Shown here one piece after another: positions 1 through 5,037 of a stretch of 5,037 bases of DNA (its first letter is position 1; each line of letters starts with the position of its first letter). The DNA comes from a bacterium (GTDB lineage Bacteria > Patescibacteriota > Gracilibacteria > UM-FILTER-43-11): positions 1 through 5,037 of the forward strand of contig JAUHXI010000116.1 in assembly GCA_030426875.1 (NCBI GenBank). The letters are read 5' to 3'. The notes under the pieces are model-generated. The model searched no databases, was not told the origin of the DNA, and saw only the letters and a list, made by a program, of their open reading frames with translations. The translations under genes were made by a program, and so were the position numbers.

Positions 1-1
1 A

Positions 2-595
2 AGCTTTCGGGATGGCAGCCTTCAAATTGACCTAGAAAATAGTGGTGATAGATTAACCATAACCACATCAAATACGGACTCTGGTCTCCCAGGAAGAGTA
101 GCACATCAAGCTGAGTTTAAAATAGATAAGCAAGGGTCAGTCGTAGCCGAAGGATCTGAATCAGAGCATTGCGGGCTGATGAGGGGTATTGACTCTCTAG
201 CTAAATGCCTACCTAACAGCCCACTCGCTCAAGTCTATAATAATGAATTAAGTAGACTTGTAAGTAAAATTCTAATTAAGGGAAAAATTATACCTTACTT
301 TATCTTCAATGGCAAGGCCTGTACGCTGTATAAAAATGGAGATAACATTCACCTTGCCACATTCAATCCTGAGGCAAAGATACATCAATATGAGGTTCTT
401 GGAATACTTTACTGTGTTGGTGACAGCTACACTAGTCAAAACTCTCTTATATCAGCAGGTGAATTTTTAGAAATTTTACAATTCCTGGACACAAGGCCTG
501 CAGTAGCTAAAGCCCTGAATTTAAACCCTAATGATCGGGGTTCAGGGAATAATCTTAAGGATCAAATCTCGAGTGAAGCTACTCAAGTAGCATAG
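2..595 (+). CDS. Hypothetical protein, C-terminal part (5' end outside window)
   Basis: This frame is open from the first complete codon of the window to a TAG stop, giving 197 residues. The first in-frame ATG, at 179, is most likely an internal methionine, because the 59 codons before it are also open and protein-like (polar, Gly/Ser/Asp-rich, beta-type composition) and no ribosome binding site precedes it. I do not recognise the family. The part after that methionine looks like a mixed alpha/beta domain: a helix rich in Leu/Ser/Lys, then alternating hydrophobic strands around KIIPYFIFNGKACTLY and EVLGILYCVGDSY, then a helix EFLEILQFLDTRPAVAKALN and a polar tail. Four cysteines are scattered with no CxxC pair. 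There is no membrane segment in the visible part. The gene converges on the S1 gene and ends at the shared terminator at 613-644. An independent 138-residue protein starting at 179 remains possible but is less likely. Confidence 0.7.
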   Translation, partial: SFRDGSLQIDLENSGDRLTITTSNTDSGLPGRVAHQAEFKIDKQGSVVAEGSESEHCGLMRGIDSLAKCLPNSPLAQVYNNELSRLVSKILIKGKIIPYFIFNGKACTLYKNGDNIHLATFNPEAKIHQYEVLGILYCVGDSYTSQNSLISAGEFLEILQFLDTRPAVAKALNLNPNDRGSGNNLKDQISSEATQVA

Positions 596-612
596 CACAA
601 AAAATAAAATCA

Positions 613-644
613 AAAAACCCCTCGCCTTCCAGCGAGGGGTTTTT
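613..644. terminator. Bidirectional intrinsic terminator between the hypothetical gene and S1
   Basis: A perfect 13-bp stem (613-625 paired with 632-644) encloses a 6-base loop. The GC core CCCCTCGC/GCGAGGGG is flanked by A5 on the left and T5 on the right, so each strand ends its hairpin with a U-run. It lies in the 71-base gap between two convergent stop codons and can end transcription of both genes. This is seen directly in the sequence, and function is inferred from its form and place. Confidence 0.9.
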
Positions 645-666
645 AAAATGAAATCTAAAACTATTT

Positions 667-1938
667 CTACTTCTTCTCTTCAGCAACTTCTTCTTTTTCA
701 GCCTCATCTCCACCATCTTTAGACACTTCCTCTTTCGGTTTCTCTTCAACAGTTTTTTCAACCTCCTTTTCTTCTACTTTTTTTTCTTCCTCCTGCTTTG
801 TCTCAGCCGGCTTTTCCTCAACCACTTCCGTCTTCTTGCCCACCTTAGTGTTGGCAGCCTTCAAACTCAAGCCAATCCGATGCTCATCCCGGTCAATGTT
901 GATGACGATGGCCTCAACCTCTTGACCAATGTCGAGGAAGTCAGATGGATCATCCACTTTTTTGTCGGAAATTTCTGACAAATGAATCAGACCATTGATG
1001 TCATCTTCAAGTTGAACAAACGCACCAAATGGTGAGAAGCGACCAACGGTTCCCTTAACCTTAGAGCCGATTGGGTATTTTTCCTCAATCACAGACCATG
1101 GATCTGGGATCAAACGCTTCATGCTCAACGAAAGTTTTTCGCCTTCAATACCAATGATCTCCACCTCAATCTCTTCACCCACCTTGGCATACTGGTGAGG
1201 GTTAGACACATGTCCCCATGCAATTTCGGAGATATGAACCAGTCCTTCTAAACCATTAAAGGTGACAAAAATACCGAATTTAACCACACCAGACACACGA
1301 CCCTTAACGCGGTCTCCCACGTTGAGTTCACCAAGAGAGGCTTTGGCTTGAGACTGAAGGGCTGCTTTTTCTGACAAAATCACCTTACCAGTCGACGCAT
1401 CTAAGTTGATGATTTTAACCCCCAACTTGATCCCGATCAATTTTTGCAAACGGGTTAGGATTTGAGAACTGTTCGCATCTTGTACACGAGGATAATGCGC
1501 AGGTGCCAACTGAGAAACAGGAATGAAGCCCTTGATGCCGTCTACATCGATGAGAAGACCTCCTTTATTGGCCTCAGCCACAGAGATGTTAATGATTTCA
1601 CCGTCTTTATAGGCCTTATCGAAGCGCTCCCATGTAGTGACCTGAGACGCCTTTTTAAGTGACAGAACGACCATCCCATCGTCATTTTCTTCCTCAATGA
1701 TCACGGTTTTAACCTCATCCCCTTCCTTCAAATCTTTAATGGTCCCAGCGCTGTCATGCGTTTCACGACCAGAAACCACACCAACCGCCACACCATTTAA
1801 ATCAACGACTAAACGGTTTTTAGTAACAGTGACAACCTTACCGGTGATCACAGCCCCCAATTCGGGCTTCTGAAATTCTACTGACGCAGTGGCCAGCAGA
1901 TCATCCATGGACAAATTTTCATCTATAATTTTAAACAT
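667..1938 (-). CDS. rpsA: 30S ribosomal protein S1 (four S1 domains)
   Basis: With the chosen start the protein has 423 residues. It holds four S1 (OB-fold) RNA-binding domains at about 26-97, 110-192, 205-275 and 288-362. Domains 3 and 4 are the most typical, with KFGIFVTFNGLEGLVHISEI and SPFGAFVQ...GLIHLSEIS. Domains 1 and 2 are more diverged, as is usual for the ribosome-binding end of S1. Residues from about 367 to the C-terminus form a low-complexity Lys/Glu/Val tail. S1 binds the small subunit and helps recruit and unfold mRNA. Four domains rather than the six of E. coli is a form seen in Gram-positive and CPR bacteria. The start is uncertain: the frame also has an ATG at 1971 and a TTG at 2001, and none has a Shine-Dalgarno motif. 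I chose the ATG at 1938 because it gives a short lead before the SMDDLLA segment. The gene has its own promoter at 2034-2062 and ends with TAG just before the terminator at 613-644. Confidence 0.93.
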   Translation of the reverse strand: MFKIIDENLSMDDLLATASVEFQKPELGAVITGKVVTVTKNRLVVDLNGVAVGVVSGRETHDSAGTIKDLKEGDEVKTVIIEEENDDGMVVLSLKKASQVTTWERFDKAYKDGEIINISVAEANKGGLLIDVDGIKGFIPVSQLAPAHYPRVQDANSSQILTRLQKLIGIKLGVKIINLDASTGKVILSEKAALQSQAKASLGELNVGDRVKGRVSGVVKFGIFVTFNGLEGLVHISEIAWGHVSNPHQYAKVGEEIEVEIIGIEGEKLSLSMKRLIPDPWSVIEEKYPIGSKVKGTVGRFSPFGAFVQLEDDINGLIHLSEISDKKVDDPSDFLDIGQEVEAIVINIDRDEHRIGLSLKAANTKVGKKTEVVEEKPAETKQEEEKKVEEKEVEKTVEEKPKEEVSKDGGDEAEKEEVAEEKK

Positions 1939-2033
1939 AATTTTTTCAGCAGGGTTAATGGGTAAACGCATTATTCTTAGAGAGCTTCGCCCCTTCTGCA
2001 ATGCAGGAATAAAGAGTCTAAAAGTGCTGAGTA

Positions 2034-2062
2034 ATTTTACGGTAAAAGCCGAGTTGAGTCAA
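2034..2062 (-). promoter_or_regulatory. Sigma70-type promoter of the S1 gene
   Basis: Read on the minus strand, a -35 box TTGACT (2057-2062) and a -10 box TAAAAT (2034-2039) are separated by exactly 17 bases. Transcription would start near 2027, leaving a leader of about 90 bases before the ATG at 1938. That leader contains a short palindrome, CTGCA-A-TGCAG, at 1996-2006, of unknown meaning. Ribosomal protein S1 is autoregulated through its leader in E. coli. Nothing here shows that directly. Confidence 0.72.
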
Positions 2063-2295
2063 TGCGGATAATATCTTAACTTTTCATATTATTTTTTTAC
2101 AAAATAATAACAAATGCTTATCCTTAGTAAATCACCAGTTATTAAGCCAAAATTTAGCCATAAAAATACATAATAAAACATAGAATATTTTGTCAATTCA
2201 ATTTCTATCAGCCCCCCTATTCAAACAAATGACATGCATCAATAATACGCTTTTATAAGGCCATTTTTTAACCATCTTAAAAAAGAAAAATTCTA
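2063..2295. other. AT-rich intergenic stretch with no gene found
   Basis: This is the middle of the 507-base divergent region between S1 and the SLH gene. It is very AT-rich and its reading frames are short and unlike protein. I found no tRNA-like or terminator-like fold. On the minus strand a perfect TTGACA (2191-2196) is followed by TATTAT (2170-2175) after 15 bases, which is shorter than ideal. It could be a second, upstream S1 promoter or the start of an unannotated RNA. A C6 run (2213-2218) is the only GC-rich patch. Confidence 0.4.
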
Positions 2296-2323
2296 TTGCT
2301 TTTGTATTTTTTAAGACTAATAT
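2296..2323 (+). promoter_or_regulatory. Candidate promoter of the SLH-domain gene
   Basis: TTGCTT (2296-2301) and TAATAT (2318-2323) are separated by 16 bases. Transcription would start near 2330 and leave a leader of about 115 bases. A palindrome TTAGT-TC-ACTAA (2329-2340) falls on the expected start point and could be an operator. The surrounding DNA is so AT-rich that other -10-like boxes exist nearer the gene, so the choice is tentative. Confidence 0.45.
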
Positions 2324-2445
2324 GCAGCTTAGTTCACTAAATATTAATCTAAACGCCTATGTTTTAGCAAGATAAGGTACGATTCATGGTCATAGTTAAG
2401 AAATTTTAATTATATTTTAAATCAGTCTATATTATTTTAATCACA

Positions 2446-3093
2446 ATGAAAAAAAATTACATTTTAGTGGGGGCAGCACTTGGTATCTTTGTCCTCACAA
2501 CAGGAACATTAGCTCTAAATCAATCTTTCAACGACGTGGCCCCAGACCACTGGGCCTACACAGTCATTGAAGACATGAAGACAGACCAATTATTATCTGG
2601 GTATTCTGACGGAAGTTTCAGACCTAACCAATTCATGACACGAGCTGAAGTAGTGTCCCTATTGGATAGAAGCAATACAATGATGGAAGCTCAAATGGAA
2701 GAAATGGTGGAAGAAATCGTGGAAGGAAGAATGGCCCAGTATGATGAAGTTGATATCACATACAACAATAGTGAATATGGTTTTAGCCTCACCCTTCCTA
2801 AAACCTGGAAAAATTACATGACTTACAAGGCGGATGAAAAAACCACCTTCAATGAAATAGCCCACTTTGATTTTGGATTTGATGTAGAGGCAGATCTATT
2901 CATGATATTCGTGTTCGATAAAACTAAATGGGAAATACTCCAAAAAGAGGAGGGCCCTAAGCCCACTTACCTTGGGGAAAAAGGTGACCATGTCTTTGCC
3001 TATTCCACAGCCCAAGATGCTGCCAACGCAGACATGGAAGATCGATTGGCTGAAGTCTCAAATATTCTAAAAAGCTTCACGCTGACAAAATAA
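2446..3093 (+). CDS. Exported protein with one SLH domain and a PsbP/LpqN-like C-terminal domain
   Basis: The product has 215 residues. Residues 1-23 form a clear signal peptide: MKKN, a hydrophobic core, and a likely cleavage site after TLA. Residues 28-74 form one S-layer homology domain, from FNDVAPDHWAY through SGYSDGSFRPN to MTRAEVVSLL. The SLH family binds secondary cell-wall polymer or envelope components. Residues 77-98 form a Met/Glu-rich helix that could be a short coiled coil. Residues 106-215 begin YGFSLTLPKTW and end in ILKSFTL, which resembles the small beta-sheet domains of PsbP/LpqN type found on many exported bacterial proteins. That second assignment rests on pattern memory and is less certain. 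SLH proteins usually carry three SLH copies, so a single copy may mean that the protein oligomerises. The start is fixed by the signal peptide, although no Shine-Dalgarno motif precedes it. The gene lies divergent from S1 and convergent with recF. Confidence 0.85.
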   Translation: MKKNYILVGAALGIFVLTTGTLALNQSFNDVAPDHWAYTVIEDMKTDQLLSGYSDGSFRPNQFMTRAEVVSLLDRSNTMMEAQMEEMVEEIVEGRMAQYDEVDITYNNSEYGFSLTLPKTWKNYMTYKADEKTTFNEIAHFDFGFDVEADLFMIFVFDKTKWEILQKEEGPKPTYLGEKGDHVFAYSTAQDAANADMEDRLAEVSNILKSFTLTK

Positions 3094-3107
3094 ATAGATG
3101 AATTGCC

Positions 3108-3142
3108 TCAAAAAACCCTCGCCACACGCGAGGGTTTTTTGA
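3108..3142. terminator. Bidirectional intrinsic terminator between the SLH gene and recF
   Basis: A perfect 15-bp stem (3108-3122 paired with 3128-3142) encloses a 5-base loop, CACAC. The core CCCTCGC/GCGAGGG is flanked by A6 and T6, so it can work on both strands. It sits between the convergent stops of the SLH gene (3093) and recF (3176). The stem core is the same as in the terminator at 613-644, less one G-C pair. Confidence 0.92.
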
Positions 3143-3175
3143 AATGGATACATCTCACTTCAAGTTCAGCTTGAT

Positions 3176-4261
3176 TTAACACCCCCTCACTACCCCTCTT
3201 TCTACCCCAAACACAACCTTCACCCCCTCCAGCACCTCAATGAATTCATGGTGGGTGTTGGTGATAAAGCTCTGATACCCTTTAACCGCTTGAATTAAAT
3301 ATTTTTGGCGCTGATGATCCAATTCAGAAAATACATCGTCCAACAAAAGAATGGGCTTCTGGCCTCCACCCCTTTCTAAAAGTTCCAATTCAGCAAATTT
3401 GAGGGCTAAAACCATGCTGCGCCACTCCCCACGAGAAGAAAAAGAACGCATATTGTTACCATTAAGTTCAAAGCGGAGATCATCTCGATGAGGGCCAAAA
3501 TGAGTCTTACCCGAAATAATGTCGTAACCCTGCTGATCAGCCAAGGCCTTCAAATAAGTTTCAATGGTTTTTAATTCAGTAAATTCAGTTTCATAAAAAA
3601 TCTTCACCTGATCATCTGAATGCGAAATGGCCTGATAATGACTGCATAACAAAGGCTGCAAGTCACTCAAAAGCATCTCGCGAGACATTAGAATAGACAA
3701 GCCATGCTCAGCCAATTGACCATCCCAAAAATGGAGCTGATCAACAGAGGCAGCCCCCTCTTTAATTTTTCTTAAAAGGGCATTGCGCTGTTTTCTGGCC
3801 GACTCATAACGCATCAAATGGTCTAAGTAGTCCTGATCCATCTGAGAAAGCAGCACATCCAAATAACGTCGCCTCAACTTGGGAGCCATGGCCATATAAG
3901 CTAAGTCATCAGGAGAGAAAAAAACAGCCTTCAAATGACCAATGAATTCCAAAGCCGTCTTTTTAACGCCATTGACCTTTAAAACCTTTCGGGGAGGGGT
4001 CTTGGTTACAATAAATTCCAAGGTTTGCTCACCTGTATCAAGTTTTATTGAACAAAAATCCGCCTCAAACCCAATCAACTCTTCATTCTTTCTGGTTCGG
4101 AATGACTTGGAAAGGGCACACAAATAGATCAACTCCATAACGTTAGTCTTTCCTTGACCATTAGCCCCTACAAAGGCAAAAAAAGAAGCCTCAGGGTCAA
4201 AATCGAGTTCAAGCCTCTTTAAATTCCTAAAGCCATTGATTGAAATGTGTCTTACCGGCAT
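3176..4261 (-). CDS. recF: DNA replication and repair protein RecF
   Basis: At 361 residues it matches the usual RecF length. RecF is an SMC/ABC-like ATPase that acts with RecO and RecR to load RecA at single-strand gaps in the cytoplasm. The N-terminus HISINGFRNL is typical of the family. The Walker A motif is GANGQGKT (residues 32-39). The ABC signature is SSRGEWR (about 275-281). Walker B is ILLLDD (304-309), followed by VFSELD (310-315), the D-loop region. All catalytic motifs are intact and there is no frameshift. The ATG at 4261 gives the family's normal N-terminus. No Shine-Dalgarno motif precedes it, and the predicted leader is only about 16 bases. In many bacteria recF lies beside dnaA and dnaN. 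Here its neighbours are an envelope protein gene and a peptidase gene, and it appears to be transcribed alone. Confidence 0.96.
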   Translation of the reverse strand: MPVRHISINGFRNLKRLELDFDPEASFFAFVGANGQGKTNVMELIYLCALSKSFRTRKNEELIGFEADFCSIKLDTGEQTLEFIVTKTPPRKVLKVNGVKKTALEFIGHLKAVFFSPDDLAYMAMAPKLRRRYLDVLLSQMDQDYLDHLMRYESARKQRNALLRKIKEGAASVDQLHFWDGQLAEHGLSILMSREMLLSDLQPLLCSHYQAISHSDDQVKIFYETEFTELKTIETYLKALADQQGYDIISGKTHFGPHRDDLRFELNGNNMRSFSSRGEWRSMVLALKFAELELLERGGGQKPILLLDDVFSELDHQRQKYLIQAVKGYQSFITNTHHEFIEVLEGVKVVFGVERGVVRGC

Positions 4262-4277
4262 TTTTTAAGTGTAAATA

Positions 4278-4306
4278 TTGACTTTTATATAATTTTTTGT
4301 TATAAT
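4278..4306 (+). promoter_or_regulatory. Strong sigma70-type promoter of the M23 peptidase gene
   Basis: TTGACT (4278-4283) and the consensus TATAAT (4301-4306) are separated by exactly 17 bases. This is the best promoter match in the window. Transcription would start near 4313, about 62 bases before the ATG. Its boxes interlock with those of the recF promoter on the other strand. Confidence 0.78.
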
Positions 4307-4312
4307 TGTCTA
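4284..4312 (-). promoter_or_regulatory. Promoter of recF
   Basis: On the minus strand a -35 box TAGACA (4307-4312) and a -10 box TATAAA (4284-4289) are 17 bases apart. The expected start is near 4277, giving recF a very short leader. It overlaps almost completely with the opposing promoter at 4278-4306. Confidence 0.62.
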
Positions 4313-4374
4313 TTAACCTCTAAAATCATACAAAACAAACTATAACCTAAGCCTCATTTAAAAGAAAAATAAAA

Positions 4375-5037
4375 ATGCCCAAACAAAAAAACCCACTCCA
4401 CATCAGCACCATCAACAAACGTAAGAAAACGCTAAAAAAAGGATTGATACAACGCCTAAAACACTTTATCAATTCCCATGCCCTCGGCTACCGCGTGGCG
4501 ATTGTTGTGGTAACCATTATAACCACTACCGCAGTTTACACCACTCAGTATAACGAAGGAATGTTTCAGGCCAATATACTCAACGAATTTTCAGAATCCC
4601 CTGAATTCGCAGGATTTGTCATGCCTGTTGAATATGCAGTTAACTACGTAGATTCTGGCATCAACAACCACGAAACGCATTTTTCAGAGGCTGACACACA
4701 CTATCTGATTCCCTTGCCCCATTATGACATGAGCCGACTCTCCATCCCCATGGAAGACTTGAGTTGGACCGATCCAGTGGAAAAAGTAATTTTAAACGAA
4801 GTTCTGATTTATTCAGTGGTTTATTTGGGTGACTATGGAGACGAGACGCACACCGAAATGGGTGGGGCTCACGATGCAGTTGACATACGCGTGCTAGAAG
4901 ACACACCTATCCGAAGCATTGGCAATGGAGTCGTAGTCAAAACCTCAATGAGTGAAACGGGATTTGGGCACCACATTGCTATTAAACATGATAATGTGCC
5001 TGATCCAGACAATCCAAATCAAACCACCACTCTAGTT
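4375..5037 (+). CDS. M23-family metallopeptidase with N-terminal membrane anchor (3' end outside window)
   Basis: The frame is open from the ATG to the window end, giving 221 residues of an unfinished protein. An in-frame TAA at 4348 leaves this as the first ATG. Residues 1-35 are Lys/Arg-rich and cytoplasmic in type. Residues about 37-57 form one membrane segment, after which the protein should lie outside the membrane. Residues about 60-160 are a region I cannot assign. From about 163 the sequence matches the start of the peptidase M23 (LytM/lysostaphin-type) fold: GGAHDAVDIRV, with zinc ligands H166 and D170, then DTPIRSIGNGVVV and GFGHHIAIKH. The second zinc-binding motif (HxH) would lie beyond the window, so catalytic competence cannot be judged. 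M23 enzymes cut peptide cross-links in peptidoglycan during growth and division, although some members are inactive activators. The usual HxGxD has Ala in place of Gly here. The gene is divergent from recF. Confidence 0.88.
   Translation, partial: MPKQKNPLHISTINKRKKTLKKGLIQRLKHFINSHALGYRVAIVVVTIITTTAVYTTQYNEGMFQANILNEFSESPEFAGFVMPVEYAVNYVDSGINNHETHFSEADTHYLIPLPHYDMSRLSIPMEDLSWTDPVEKVILNEVLIYSVVYLGDYGDETHTEMGGAHDAVDIRVLEDTPIRSIGNGVVVKTSMSETGFGHHIAIKHDNVPDPDNPNQTTTLV

Noticed and set aside
1..6. HindIII-type AAGCTT at the very first base, suggesting a cloning junction
   Set aside because: The same hexamer also occurs inside the window (3072-3077) and the edge may be arbitrary. Nothing else marks a vector or insert boundary.
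579..761. A minus-strand frame encoding a very basic Lys/Arg-rich peptide
   Set aside because: It is a shifted reading of the purine-rich DNA that encodes the S1 tail and runs across the terminator. It has no start signal and no protein-like variety.
664..790. A pyrimidine-rich tract that could form triplex DNA or act as a regulatory repeat
   Set aside because: It is fully explained as the antisense of the Lys/Glu codons (AAR, GAR) in the S1 tail.
1462..2071. Two short plus-strand frames antisense to S1 and its leader
   Set aside because: They oppose well-supported S1 domains or the S1 promoter and show no ribosome binding site or family likeness.
2659..2865. A minus-strand frame rich in His and Phe inside the SLH gene
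   Set aside because: It is the antisense shadow of the Met/Glu-rich helix and the following domain. The plus-strand gene has a signal peptide and a recognisable domain.
2..4261. A recoded UGA (glycine or tryptophan) genetic code, as in Gracilibacteria or mycoplasmas
   Set aside because: All genes are complete without in-frame TGA. Gly uses GGN and Trp uses TGG. The absence of TGA among four stop codons is too small a sample to mean anything.
4661..4906. A minus-strand frame of 81 residues with several Cys and Arg
   Set aside because: It lies wholly inside the plus-strand M23 peptidase gene, which has a membrane segment, a zinc motif and a strong promoter.
1..5037. A mobile element, CRISPR array, defence or toxin-antitoxin system
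   Set aside because: I looked for terminal inverted repeats, direct repeats with spacers, transposase or integrase motifs and small paired genes, and found none.

Overview
The window reads as ordinary bacterial chromosome. It carries five protein genes on strictly alternating strands: an unidentified gene (+, 5' end outside the window), a 30S ribosomal protein S1 gene (-), a small secreted SLH-domain protein gene (+), recF (-), and an M23-family peptidase gene (+, 3' end outside the window). Gene-finding on ATG-to-stop frames alone would miss most of the M23 gene and the first part of the leftmost gene, because both run off the window edges. I read both directly from the sequence.

The organism is probably a low-to-moderate GC bacterium. 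An S1 protein with four S1 domains and a long Lys/Glu tail, single-copy SLH motifs on small exported proteins and an M23 peptidase with one N-terminal membrane anchor would suit the Patescibacteria/CPR (for example a Peregrinibacteria-like lineage). A Gram-positive relative is also possible. This placement is inference, not something the sequence proves. The four visible stop codons are TAG, TAG, TAA and TAA, and glycine uses normal GGN codons with no in-frame TGA, so a UGA-recoded lineage is not indicated.

Layout: 2-595 is the C-terminal part of an unknown protein. It converges on S1 (667-1938, -), with a bidirectional hairpin terminator between them (613-644). A long AT-rich divergent region (1939-2445) holds a good sigma70-type S1 promoter, a weaker candidate promoter for the SLH gene, and about 230 bases with no clear assignment. 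The SLH gene (2446-3093, +) converges on recF (3176-4261, -) over a second bidirectional terminator (3108-3142) with nearly the same stem core as the first. Between recF and the peptidase gene (4375 to the window end, +) lie two strong opposing promoters that overlap almost completely.

The genes do not form one pathway. S1 serves translation and RecF serves recombinational repair, while the SLH protein and the M23 peptidase both belong to the cell envelope. Each gene appears to be its own transcription unit. I see no CRISPR array, tRNA, rRNA, insertion sequence or defence system. The features most worth a second look are the overlapping recF/M23 promoters, the lack of Shine-Dalgarno motifs before all four visible starts, and the single-SLH exported protein.
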